Shown here in pieces: positions 36,671 to 45,211 of a DNA stretch of 64,000 nt. This DNA is from Leptolyngbya sp. CCY15150 (GTDB lineage Bacteria > Cyanobacteriota > Cyanobacteriia > RECH01): contig NZ_JACSWB010000172.1 of NCBI RefSeq assembly GCF_016888135.1, forward strand, positions 1 through 64,000, read 5' to 3'. The position numbers were made by a program, and so were the translations under genes. The first letter of the stretch is position 1, and each line of letters opens with the position of its first letter. The notes under the pieces are model-generated. The model did not search any database, was not told the origin of the DNA, and was given only the letters and a program-made list of their open reading frames with translations.

Positions 36671-36985
36671 TTACGAACTAGGCGGCGTGGTCAACTTTGC
36701 CGATCGCCAGATCCACCAAGCCGCAGCGCAGACCGTTGAATTACCCACCACCGTCATGGCCGCCTGTAGCGTCACCAGCCATTCGAGATTCAGCGGGTTA
36801 TCAAAAAAGTGCCAGGTACAGGCACACATCGCGCTCACTAACAGAGGCAACATGGCGATCGCCAGATAGCGCCATGCTGGATTTTGGCTAACGCCGCTGT
36901 AGACCCAAATGAGCCAAATGGCGACGATCCACTCAATCACACTAGAAACATGAATAATCCAGGTGGGAATTGAAAGCGCGTGCAT
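36671..36985 (-). CDS. DUF2499 (Ycf49-like) membrane protein
   Basis: A 104-residue protein with three hydrophobic helices and the strongly conserved Ycf49 sequence: ALSIPTWIIHVSSVIEWI at the start, AMLPLLVSAMCACTWHFFDN in the middle, and LEWLVTLQAAMTVVGNSTV. The family is found in cyanobacteria and on algal plastid genomes; its function is unknown. The start codon and length agree with the family. Confidence 0.92.
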   Translation of the reverse strand: MHALSIPTWIIHVSSVIEWIVAIWLIWVYSGVSQNPAWRYLAIAMLPLLVSAMCACTWHFFDNPLNLEWLVTLQAAMTVVGNSTVCAAAWWIWRSAKLTTPPSS

Positions 36986-37067
36986 GGCAGACCAACGTAA
37001 TACATCTGTCGTCTATTGTGCCAGGTTTTGCAGCAGGCTGGCTTTCGATCCCCCTGGGGTCGTCTAA

Positions 37068-38447
37068 CTAGGGGCGATCGCTTTCCAACCAATCCTCGCC
37101 CACCCGAATCGTAATGTCCGAATCCAGCACGCCGGTGCTTTCCACTCGCACATCGCCAAAGCCCAGCACCCGCTGCAGCTCTTCAGCACTTTGGGTATCG
37201 CCCTGCTGAACGATAATCCGGGTGGTTGCAAGGGGTTCTGTAGAATTGGCTTCCAGATAAGCATTGTCATAGCCAGCATCGTAGAGCTTATCAAGCAGGC
37301 GGCTGACGCTGCGCGGTCGCCCCATTGTGTCTTGGATGGCAATGCGTAGACGACGTGGTTCTACCAGATCCTGTGATTGCCCTCGCACAAAATATTGATC
37401 CACCATGGCATCAATGGCGTTGTAGTTGGGCAGCCAATAGCTCAGCTCATACTCACCGGATAGACTAAAATCACCGGGCAGCATCAGCATTTGCACATCC
37501 GATCGCTGGGTTGTGCTTGCAAAACCCACCAGCGCCACTGTCTCTTCCACCGTGAGATTGGTATCAATATTGTCTTGAATGACCGACAAAATTCTCGGCA
37601 TCCGCGCTAGGGTCACCGGACTGAGGGTTTGCTCGATCAAGGCACCCATAAAGGCTTGCTGCCGCTGCACGCGACCAATATCGCCATACTGGTCATAGCG
37701 GAATCTAAGGAACTGCATGGCCTGCTCACCATCTAAATGCTGCTCCCCTTCTTCTAGGTTGATATAAAGGTGCTGGCTATCGTCTTGATAGCGCATATCT
37801 TGCGGCACATAGACCGTCACACCGCCGAGGGCATCAATCAGCTTTTCCACACCCTGAACGTTGATGCGCACGTAGCGATCGATGCTGATATCGCCCAGCA
37901 GGTAGCTGACGGAGCGAGCCGCTAGGGCTGGGCCACCATAGGCGTTGGCGTCGTTGAGCTTGGTCACTCCCACACCGTCCACAAAGGTGCGGGTATCGCG
38001 GGGTAGGGAAAGTACCGTGACGGTGTTATCTCTAGGGTCAAATCGCACCAGCATCATGGTGTCTGAGAGACCATCAAAGGAGTTGACCAAGGCGTGATAG
38101 CCCAAGTCGCGCACTTCCGGCGGTGGATTCTCGACGTCGGAACTCAGAACTTTTACACCTAGGACAAGAATGTTGACCGGGCGGGTGAGCTTGGGCAATT
38201 GAAAGGTTTCGCCGCTGGAAATACCGTCTTGGTCAAAGGCATCAGCATCTTCCGGGCTGAGTTGGCTTTGTAGCAAAGGTGTACTGGCTAGGGTTGCCGC
38301 CAAGAAGGCTCCGGCTGTCGCTGAAACGATCGCGACACCGACGAGACCCGACGCCATCCATAGCCATCGCCACCGACGAGACTTGGGCGATCGCGTTGAA
38401 AATCGTTTAGACCCCTGAGATGAATGAGAGTGTTTCTGTGGAGACAC
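37068..38447 (-). CDS. LytR-CpsA-Psr (LCP) family envelope protein
   Basis: A 459-residue protein with a short basic cytoplasmic N-terminus, one membrane helix (about residues 27-55), an LCP catalytic domain (about 90-310, with DTMMLVRFDP, LSLPRDTRTFVDG, and RFRYDQYGDIGRVQRQQAFM), and a C-terminal LytR_C domain (about 365-455). LCP enzymes transfer polyprenyl-phosphate-linked glycans onto cell-wall peptidoglycan or related acceptors outside the membrane. The conserved Arg and Asp residues (SLPRD, RYDQYGD, RVQRQQ) that hold the pyrophosphate are present. The start is a GTG. WecG- and WecB-type genes elsewhere in the window may feed such glycans. Confidence 0.92.
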   Translation of the reverse strand: MSPQKHSHSSQGSKRFSTRSPKSRRWRWLWMASGLVGVAIVSATAGAFLAATLASTPLLQSQLSPEDADAFDQDGISSGETFQLPKLTRPVNILVLGVKVLSSDVENPPPEVRDLGYHALVNSFDGLSDTMMLVRFDPRDNTVTVLSLPRDTRTFVDGVGVTKLNDANAYGGPALAARSVSYLLGDISIDRYVRINVQGVEKLIDALGGVTVYVPQDMRYQDDSQHLYINLEEGEQHLDGEQAMQFLRFRYDQYGDIGRVQRQQAFMGALIEQTLSPVTLARMPRILSVIQDNIDTNLTVEETVALVGFASTTQRSDVQMLMLPGDFSLSGEYELSYWLPNYNAIDAMVDQYFVRGQSQDLVEPRRLRIAIQDTMGRPRSVSRLLDKLYDAGYDNAYLEANSTEPLATTRIIVQQGDTQSAEELQRVLGFGDVRVESTGVLDSDITIRVGEDWLESDRP

Positions 38448-38636
38448 GATGTCCTCGATCGAGAATCTAATGCTACAGCTTACGTAAGTTTATTGAAAAT
38501 ATCCATAAGTTGGATCCAGGACATCGAATGCATTCAGAACCTACCATCTTTCAGCAACCCATTCCGCTCAACTTGCCGGGCGGGGGCTAACTGCGGTGGA
38601 TGAGACTGCCATCGCTATTGAATCCTGTTCAGCCCA

Positions 38637-39011
38637 TTAAGGCAAGCGATCGCCAATATCACTGACGCCGGGCAACCATAATGGTTTACGTTGCCACACC
38701 CGCAGCATCAGCCAAAAACTGGTGAGAAAGTAGCCGGAGGTGACCACGCTATTGGCTAGCAGCAGCGAGAAGGAGAGGTTGGCAGAACTCTGGGCCCCAG
38801 CTCCCAGCAAGGCGTAACTGAGCACCCAGCCTAGGGCTAGCACCACGGAAAGGCGACTGGCAATCTGCTGGCGGCGATCGCCCTGTTGTCGGTAGAGCGC
38901 CCAGAGGGCTGGAAAGAAGCCCATGACGGGAATGAAGTAGATGAAAAGCTGTAGTCGTTGCAGGTCGCGCTCGTTAAACGGGTCAGCATTGCGGGTCATA
39001 CCAGGAGTCAT
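38637..39011 (-). CDS. Small membrane protein of unknown function
   Basis: A 124-residue protein with three predicted membrane helices (about residues 24-42, 53-72 and 84-104) and an N-terminal segment ADPFNERDLQRLQLFIYFIPVMGFFPALWALYR. I recognise the general look of a cyanobacterial conserved protein but no named domain. The start may be at 39011 or at the ATG four codons later. It lies upstream of the LCP gene in the same direction, with about 190 bases between, so the two may be linked. Confidence 0.72.
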   Translation of the reverse strand: MTPGMTRNADPFNERDLQRLQLFIYFIPVMGFFPALWALYRQQGDRRQQIASRLSVVLALGWVLSYALLGAGAQSSANLSFSLLLANSVVTSGYFLTSFWLMLRVWQRKPLWLPGVSDIGDRLP

Positions 39012-39196
39012 CCGTGAGAAACGCCTATATCTCTATGGTAGAAGCGACGGGCGGATCTTTGGGAGATTGGATCGAACTGGGGATCAAGCTAGGGGATCGA
39101 GGTCGATCGTTGCCAATCCTTAAAAAATTCCTTGCACTCAAGGTATCCGCGACATTTTATAGTGGAGAGGCCGCTCACCCATAAGATTAAGATATT

Positions 39197-40387
39197 GTGA
39201 AAGCTATTACCCTGCTTGGATCCACCGGGTCAATTGGGACGCAAACCCTGGATATTGTGCATCAGTATCCAGAGCAATTTCGGATTGTGGGGCTTGCTGC
39301 CCGGCGCAATGTGGAGATGCTGGCCGCCCAAGTGCGCCAATTTAAGCCCGAAATTGTGGCCATCTGTGCCGCTGACAAATTGCCCGAACTCCAAGCAGCG
39401 ATCGCTGACCTCGATCCCCAGCCGATTATTTTGGCGGGCGAGGAAGGCGTGGTGGAAGTAGCTCGCTACGGCGATGCGGAGGCGGTGGTCACGGGTATCG
39501 TCGGCTGTGCTGGCCTGCTGCCCACCTTAGCGGCCATTGAAGCGGGCAAAGACATTGCCTTGGCTAATAAGGAAACCTTGATTGCGGGTGGCCCTGTGGT
39601 GTTGCCCTTGGTGAAGAAGCATGGCGTCAAGCTGCTGCCTGCGGATTCGGAGCATTCTGCCATCTTCCAATGTTTGCAGGGCGTTCCTGTCGGTGGACTA
39701 CGGCGCATTGTTTTAACGGCATCCGGCGGTGCTTTCCGCGATTGGCCCGTAGATCGACTGCCCACGGTGAAGGTTGCCGATGCGCTTAAGCACCCCAACT
39801 GGTCTATGGGGCCCAAAATCACCATCGACTCCGCTACCTTGATGAACAAGGGGTTAGAGGTGATTGAAGCCCACTACCTATTCGGGCTCGACTATGATCA
39901 TATCGATATCGTCATTCATCCCCAAAGCATTATTCACTCCCTGATTGAAGTGCAGGATACCTCCATGCTGGCCCAGCTCGGTTGGCCCGACATGCGTCTG
40001 CCCTTGCTCTATGCCCTCTCCTGGCCCGAGCGCCTGTATACCGATTGGAAACCGCTGGATTTGGTGAAAGCTGGCGACCTGACGTTCCGAGAGCCGGATC
40101 ATCAGAAATATCCCTGTATGCAGCTAGCCTACGCCGCTGGTCGCGCCGGTGGTTCCATGCCCGCCGTACTCAATGCTGCCAATGAGCAGGCCGTGGCGCT
40201 GTTTATCGATGAGCAGATCCAGTTCCTCGACATTCCCAGGGTGATTGAGGCGGTGTGCGATCGCCACCAAGCCCACAACTTGGCCACGCCCACGTTGGAT
40301 GACATTCTGGAAGCCGACCGATGGGCCCGCCAAGAAGCGATCGCCGTCTGTGGAGCGATCGCCTCCCAATCCGTCGTCCTCACCTAG
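39197..40387 (+). CDS. dxr: 1-deoxy-D-xylulose 5-phosphate reductoisomerase
   Basis: A 396-residue enzyme of the MEP isoprenoid pathway, converting DXP to MEP with NADPH. Features: N-terminal [15 protein letters not shown] for [18 protein letters not shown] near residue 122, [13 protein letters not shown] near 147 with metal-binding acids, SGGAFRDWP near 180, [23 protein letters not shown]-type stretch near 203-225, and [14 protein letters not shown]. The start is a GTG at 39197. The product feeds carotenoid, chlorophyll phytyl-chain and quinone synthesis. It appears monocistronic. Confidence 0.97.
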   Translation: MKAITLLGSTGSIGTQTLDIVHQYPEQFRIVGLAARRNVEMLAAQVRQFKPEIVAICAADKLPELQAAIADLDPQPIILAGEEGVVEVARYGDAEAVVTGIVGCAGLLPTLAAIEAGKDIALANKETLIAGGPVVLPLVKKHGVKLLPADSEHSAIFQCLQGVPVGGLRRIVLTASGGAFRDWPVDRLPTVKVADALKHPNWSMGPKITIDSATLMNKGLEVIEAHYLFGLDYDHIDIVIHPQSIIHSLIEVQDTSMLAQLGWPDMRLPLLYALSWPERLYTDWKPLDLVKAGDLTFREPDHQKYPCMQLAYAAGRAGGSMPAVLNAANEQAVALFIDEQIQFLDIPRVIEAVCDRHQAHNLATPTLDDILEADRWARQEAIAVCGAIASQSVVLT

Positions 40388-40431
40388 CGATCGCCGTCTG
40401 TGGGTGGGGATCGCTAGCCATCCCTCCCCAC
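40337..40431. repeat. 17-base direct repeat and hairpin at the end of dxr
   Basis: GCGATCGCCGTCTGTGG occurs at 40337-40353, inside the last codons of dxr, and again at 40387-40403, exactly 50 bases on and starting at the last base of the stop codon. The second copy runs into an imperfect 12-base hairpin (GTGGGTGGGGAT / ATCCCTCCCCAC, about 40400-40431). No T-run follows. Confidence 0.7.
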
Positions 40432-40554
40432 AACTTCTAGCGGAAATCTTAAAAATCTAGCACCTTGCCTCCAGACCAGCCTATTCTGAATCCAGAGACA
40501 TTATGGATGTCTCGTGTTCACCGTAGGTTGAGAGTTCATCATAGGTTCAGAGCG

Positions 40555-41079
40555 ATGCAGGCAAAAACTATTTGGCAACTGGGCAGCAGCAATCCCGACA
40601 ATGCCAACCATTTTGCAGAAATTAGCGATTGGTGGGCCGATTTGCACGATCAAGATATTTCTTGGAAACAACGGCTGATCCAGCCCACCCACGACCTTCA
40701 TAACCTCAACTGGGAGCCCCAGCGGTTTGATGAAACCTTTCGGGTGACGCATCCCCAGGTACGAGGTATTACGCTGTATTGGCAAAAATCCAAGGTGGAA
40801 GGGGAGCGCAACATCACGCCCCAGCGCTTGGAGTTAGATAATTTACGGCAAGAACTCTATATCTATCCCAAAACCCAAAATGAAGTGGTGATCCAGGTGG
40901 CGCTTCCTGAGGTTGTTTACCAGGTGATTGAGCTTAAGTTTCCCCAAACCGGTGTCACCCACGATTTAGATAAGACTGTCCTAACCCTCAAGGATGAGTC
41001 CCAGCGGGTGGTGGTGAAGGCCATTCTTAGTCCCAATACCATCAGCCAACTGAAACAACACCTGAATGAGCCGAAATGA
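40555..41079 (+). CDS. Conserved hypothetical protein
   Basis: A 174-residue soluble protein; the start at 40555 (MQAKTIWQLGSSNPDNANHF) is preferred to 40465, which adds a basic, low-similarity-looking leader (RRLRVHHRFRA). It is rich in Trp and charged residues, with a probable beta-rich C-terminal half (ELYIYPKTQNEVVIQVALPE). I do not recognise a domain. It overlaps the following Nudix-like gene by 4 bases, so the two are almost certainly translated together. Confidence 0.7.
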   Translation: MQAKTIWQLGSSNPDNANHFAEISDWWADLHDQDISWKQRLIQPTHDLHNLNWEPQRFDETFRVTHPQVRGITLYWQKSKVEGERNITPQRLELDNLRQELYIYPKTQNEVVIQVALPEVVYQVIELKFPQTGVTHDLDKTVLTLKDESQRVVVKAILSPNTISQLKQHLNEPK

Positions 41080-41606
41080 CCGATCCCGAGTGGCAGGTGG
41101 GCGATCGCTTTGTCGATCTATCAACGTCTTGGTTTCACTTAATTGGCGAACATATCCAGGCGGGCGATCGCCTCCTCGACTACTGGCGTATCGAAAAAGC
41201 CGACTCGCTGATTGTGTTACCTATCCAGGGCGATCGTATCTTACTGCCGCCGCCGATGTATCGTCCTGGTCTGGGCGCTGAAACCTGGGACTTTCCCGGT
41301 GGCCGCTGTCCTCAGGGTAGCGATCGCCCAACCGTAGCGGCTGAGGTTCTGAGGCGAGAATTAGGGATAGCTCCAGAAGCGATCGCCCGGCTTCAGTCTC
41401 TGAATTCTAAGGGCTGGGCCGTGAATAGCTCCTTTTCCAATCAAGTTCTCTACAGTTTTGTCGCTCACCTCCAAGAAGGAACAGCCCCTCAAATCGGTAA
41501 AAGCTACGAGATAAGTCGCGCTGGGATTTCTGTTTTGCTGGCTGATCTGACCTGCCTACAGTGCCGTGCCGTGTTATTGGATTGGTGGTGCAGCCAAGCT
41601 GTTTGA
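41076..41606 (+). CDS. Nudix-like protein with a degenerate Nudix box
   Basis: A 176-residue protein with the Nudix fold signature: VLPIQGDRILLPPPMYRPG, then WDFPGGRCPQGSDRPTVAAE and VLRRELGIAPEA. In active Nudix hydrolases this segment reads G-x5-E-x7-R-E-U-x-E-E-x-G-U; here the acidic metal-binding EE before the glycine is replaced (RRELGI) and the spacing is one short. It may have lost pyrophosphohydrolase activity or use altered ligands. It overlaps the upstream hypothetical gene by 4 bases. Confidence 0.75.
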   Translation: MTDPEWQVGDRFVDLSTSWFHLIGEHIQAGDRLLDYWRIEKADSLIVLPIQGDRILLPPPMYRPGLGAETWDFPGGRCPQGSDRPTVAAEVLRRELGIAPEAIARLQSLNSKGWAVNSSFSNQVLYSFVAHLQEGTAPQIGKSYEISRAGISVLLADLTCLQCRAVLLDWWCSQAV

Positions 41607-41658
41607 GTCTAGAGCGATGCCTGCTCAAGGCCGATATCCTGTGATATCTGCACTTATC

Positions 41659-42027
41659 TTATTTTTGGGCTTGATGAGGAAAGGACATTTCAAGAACGAC
41701 ACATCCAATATCGGTTTTGAAGGGCCCATGCACTTCTCCAGGCGGTCTGCTGGCATAATGACCACGTTCCAACCACATATCAAAGGCTTGGTCATAGAGA
41801 CGACCGCTGACGATAAAGATCTCTTCAGGATAGTTATGGGATTTGCTGCCAGCCTTCGCTGTATCAGCGCCAGGATGAAACCTCGTTAACCGGGTATAGT
41901 TACCGGTTTCTTGATCAATGCTGAGGGTGAGTTCTTCAACGAGGTTGTCTAATCCTTGGATCGGCTGCCATTGCCCTTGGTTTTCTAGAAGGAGTGGATT
42001 CCAGTAGGTGCTCGTAGATTTCGGCAT
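41659..42027 (-). CDS. Cupin domain protein (ChrR-like)
   Basis: A 122-residue single-cupin protein. The two cupin motifs can be seen: motif 1 as SHNYPEEIFIVSGRLYDQ (His and Glu ligands near residues 65-70) and motif 2 as YASRPPGEVHGPFKT (His near 101). The overall look is that of the ChrR-type anti-sigma cupin, which binds zinc, but without the N-terminal sigma-binding domain. Enzymatic or sensory role unknown. Single gene, convergent with the Nudix-like gene. Confidence 0.8.
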   Translation of the reverse strand: MPKSTSTYWNPLLLENQGQWQPIQGLDNLVEELTLSIDQETGNYTRLTRFHPGADTAKAGSKSHNYPEEIFIVSGRLYDQAFDMWLERGHYASRPPGEVHGPFKTDIGCVVLEMSFPHQAQK

Positions 42028-42221
42028 AGTTCTTGATGAACAGCGACACCACTATCATCCAACGTTTATCGTCTCATTTAGCAACGCCGCGCATGTTTGA
42101 TTGGAGCGATCGCCTCCTATCTCCTATCCTTCGAACCGATCAGGGCTCAGTGGGATAGTTTAGGACTCCTCTGCAACGATCCAATCATCATCGATGGAGA
42201 AGAGTCCTTTGCTTAGAAGTC

Positions 42222-43037
42222 CTACAGTTTGATGGTGTGTGGCGCTTTATAGAGATGGAGTTTTTGCTGGAGAATCAGCCAGCCAAACGGCACCAAGTCA
42301 TCCACAAGATAGCGTTTCCAGAGACGCTGGGGCTCAGAAAGCAGGCGATAGATCCACTCAATCCCCAAGTTGCTAATCCAAGCTGGGGCGCGGGAGGTTT
42401 TGCCAGCTTCAAAATCAATCGTGGCCCCGATCGCCAAAAATAGCTTGACGTTGGGCATTTGGTCTTTGTATTTGTGGATCCACTTTTCCTGCTTGGGTGC
42501 GCCCACGCCCACGGCTAGAACCGTTGCGCCAGACTCATTCACGAGTTGAATAATCTGCTGGCACTCATCTTCTCGTTTCTCAAACCCAAAGCTGGGCGAA
42601 TGGGCAGCCACCACGAGTTCACGTCCGGCTTTGGCGTTGATGTTTTTCTGCGCCGTAGCCGCAACGCCCTCGGCAGCTCCTAGGAGAAAGATGGTCACCT
42701 CGTCGTCGTCTTTGTAATGGTTATAAAAGGCTGGGAAAAGGTCGGAGCCAGAAATACGTTCTTTGATGGGCGTACCTAGGAAACGAGACACGTAGAACAA
42801 GGTCTGGCTATCGCAAGTGCGGTAGTTAGCTGCGCTATAGACGTCGCAAAAATCTTGATCGCGCTGCAGCTTGACGACGTGGTCTACATTGGGGGTTACC
42901 ACGACTCCCCCCTGCTTTAGCTTCGGCAGCAGTTCCTCCATCGAGAGGTTGTCGATGGGGACATTGAGGAGCATGACCCGCTCCATCACGTTAGAGGGGG
43001 AGTAGTCGGCGGAGCGATCGTCCTTGCTGATAACCAT
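42222..43037 (-). CDS. WecG/TagA/CpsF family glycosyltransferase
   Basis: A 271-residue GT26 enzyme that transfers an N-acetylaminosugar, such as ManNAc or its acid, to a lipid-linked acceptor in surface polysaccharide synthesis. Signature segments: VVVTPNVDHVVKLQRD near residue 45, the catalytic-region TCDSQTLFYVSRFLG near 73, RISGSDLFPAF near 93, VAVGVGAPKQEKWI near 180 and FLAIGATIDFEAGKTSRAP near 205. The C-terminal ~30 residues (FGWLILQQKLHLYK) would provide membrane association. WecB, which makes UDP-ManNAc, is encoded 11 kb away at 54.1 kb. Confidence 0.9.
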   Translation of the reverse strand: MVISKDDRSADYSPSNVMERVMLLNVPIDNLSMEELLPKLKQGGVVVTPNVDHVVKLQRDQDFCDVYSAANYRTCDSQTLFYVSRFLGTPIKERISGSDLFPAFYNHYKDDDEVTIFLLGAAEGVAATAQKNINAKAGRELVVAAHSPSFGFEKREDECQQIIQLVNESGATVLAVGVGAPKQEKWIHKYKDQMPNVKLFLAIGATIDFEAGKTSRAPAWISNLGIEWIYRLLSEPQRLWKRYLVDDLVPFGWLILQQKLHLYKAPHTIKL

Positions 43038-43361
43038 AGGGATGTGATTAGAAACGTCTATATGCGAAAGATGGAGCTATTGCTATGGGGAGATCTGATG
43101 TAAGGTCTCCACTACAATGATTGATAGAGCAAGGTTTGAGATGGAATGGCAGTCTTGTAGGGGATACCCAATCCTTGACTGGGTGTGACAGATTATTGAT
43201 CTAGATTGAGCACGCTGAGATGCTTTGGGGACAAGCCTTGGGGCCATCCTACAGACCGCCCACACCCTAGTATTAGGGACTCGGTATCTATCCAAAGACT
43301 GTTTCGCATAGGGTACCCACCTAGGCTAATAAAATGCACAGCTTGCTGCCTCAAATCATGA
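43038..43361. other. Intergenic region without a recognisable gene
   Basis: About 320 bases upstream of the WecG-type gene. No credible reading frame; a short weak hairpin (ACCCA/TGGGT, near 43166-43187) is the only structure I see. It presumably holds the promoter of the glycosyltransferase gene. Confidence 0.5.
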
Positions 43362-44951
43362 TCATCGGTCGGGTGTTGGTGGATGATTGGCGGGATGGAG
43401 TTGATGGCCAATGACACAGTTGCGTCCTTGATATTTAGCTTCGGCGATCGCTCGGGTGGCTCGCTCTAAAACGTCCATGGCATGGCGATCGCGGGCAGGC
43501 TGCTGCTGGGCAACCCCAAAACTGGCTGTAACTGTCAAGGCACCCACGGAGGTTTTAATCGGCGTGGCGCTAATGGCCCAGCGCAGGCGTTCGGCAACGC
43601 CAATGGCCGCAGAAAGCGGGGCTTCGGGCAACAAAACAGCAAACTCTTCACCGCCGTAGCGATAGGCTGGGGTGCCTTGGCGAAGCTGTCTGCGCAGGCG
43701 TTCTGCCACTTGGCATAGTACCTCATCACCAATGGCGTAGCCGTGGACATCGTTGACGAGCTTGAAATAGTCTAGGTCACACAGAATCAGGCTAAAGGGG
43801 GGGCGCACAAACCACATGGCGCGGTTGCTGAAATGGGTCAACTCTTGCTCTAGGCAGGGGCGGGTCATCAAATGGGTGAGGGAATCTTGACGATCGCTGA
43901 GGGGTTGCACCTCGATGGGCATGGGTGGGCTAGGGGGTTCGTGGCAGAGTCCTAGGTAGTTTTGGGTATGCACGAGGGCGATCGCTACCTGGTTTGCCAC
44001 TTGGCGCAGGGCCTGCAGTTGGTCTACGGAGTAGGTTTGATGGGGAGAATCGGCCAGGAGGGCGATCGCCCCAAAGAGGTCTTCTTGTACGGAGACAGGA
44101 ATGATCAGCAGGGAACCGGCACCGGCTTTACTCATCCAGTCAGACAGGTCTTCTAGGTCTAGGCTCGGCTCCGTGAAGTGTAGGTAGGATGCACCGCCTT
44201 GCTCTAGGGCATCCAGGGCCAAGTCCCAGTCTTCTCGGCACAGGGACGGTAGGTCGCAGGATTGGTGGGGTGCCGTCCATACCGATAGCAGATCGGCGGA
44301 AGCCTGGCGGAAATCAATCAGCAGGGCGCGATTGCTGCCCATGACTACCCCCAATTCTGCCATTACTCGATCCACCACCTGGTCGGGATCAAGACTAGAG
44401 TTGAGCAGTTGATTAATGCCGCTGACGAGGGCAATGTAGCGATGGGCCTGATCGGCTTGATGGCGATGGAGCAGGGCCAGGTAGGCTAGATAGGTTTGTC
44501 GTGCCAAACAGGTGAAGGCGGCCAGGGTCTGCGGTGACTCATCAGCCCAGGCAGTTGGCGGATCGGAGTCTGGCGCTGGGCGATGGAGCCGGAGGATGAA
44601 CTGGGGTAGGGTCGCTGCCCCAGCAGGGGCAGCTGGAATTGCGATAGGAATCATGCCATCTCCTGTGATCGGATCCAGGGAAGGATTTACCTGGGGTGAC
44701 AACCACTGGGGCCAGTCGGCATGGCGGCCTTGATAAAGCGCAGGTTGGTGAGGTTCTGAAGATGTATCTGTCGTTTGCTGGTGAGCCCAAACATGGACAC
44801 CTGTCGATCCATCAGCGGCGGCGATTCCAATGGATGCATGAAGGCCGTAGTCCTCTGCCAGGGTCTGGATGAGGGTGGAAATTAATGCTGTCGGCGCGAT
44901 CGCTTCATGAACGGCCTGCACAAGCCAGGCCTCAAGGGGAGTCGTGTTCAT
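43362..44951 (-). CDS. GAF-GGDEF diguanylate cyclase
   Basis: A 529-residue signalling protein. The N-terminal ~150 residues hold a divergent GAF-like sensory part, residues about 180-340 a second GAF domain (INQLLNSSLDPDQVVDRVMAEL, then ALRQVANQVAIALVH), and the C-terminal 165 residues a GGDEF domain. The active-site loop reads RYGGEEF near residue 430, an active variant of GGDEF, so it should make cyclic di-GMP. An RxxD inhibitory site is not obvious. The start at 44951 (MNTTPLEAWLVQAV) has AGAAGG upstream; the frame opens at 45017. No membrane segment, so it probably senses a cytosolic signal. Confidence 0.9.
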   Translation of the reverse strand: MNTTPLEAWLVQAVHEAIAPTALISTLIQTLAEDYGLHASIGIAAADGSTGVHVWAHQQTTDTSSEPHQPALYQGRHADWPQWLSPQVNPSLDPITGDGMIPIAIPAAPAGAATLPQFILRLHRPAPDSDPPTAWADESPQTLAAFTCLARQTYLAYLALLHRHQADQAHRYIALVSGINQLLNSSLDPDQVVDRVMAELGVVMGSNRALLIDFRQASADLLSVWTAPHQSCDLPSLCREDWDLALDALEQGGASYLHFTEPSLDLEDLSDWMSKAGAGSLLIIPVSVQEDLFGAIALLADSPHQTYSVDQLQALRQVANQVAIALVHTQNYLGLCHEPPSPPMPIEVQPLSDRQDSLTHLMTRPCLEQELTHFSNRAMWFVRPPFSLILCDLDYFKLVNDVHGYAIGDEVLCQVAERLRRQLRQGTPAYRYGGEEFAVLLPEAPLSAAIGVAERLRWAISATPIKTSVGALTVTASFGVAQQQPARDRHAMDVLERATRAIAEAKYQGRNCVIGHQLHPANHPPTPDR

Positions 44952-45211
44952 AGCCTTCTCTCTCAGACAACAGAGCTTAGGGGTAGCCCATCTGCATAGG
45001 TTTAGGATGCCCTGCAAGTCCTATGACGATGGCATGTCGGAATGGTTGATGATGGAGATGGGACATACACGCGCGGCGGACATCTCCTGATGTCTTGTTT
45101 GTGGCAATCCAGAGGCTTGCGCGCCGTACTAGCCAAGGGGCAGCGATCGCCGATAATCCTAGCCTAGATCAGAATCGCTAGACTGGGCAGACTAGATCCA
45201 CTCTAGGCAAG

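Noticed and set aside
37851-37866. TTTTCCACA, a DnaA-box-like sequence
   Set aside because: It is a single copy inside the LCP gene, 10 kb from dnaA, without neighbours; chance occurrence.
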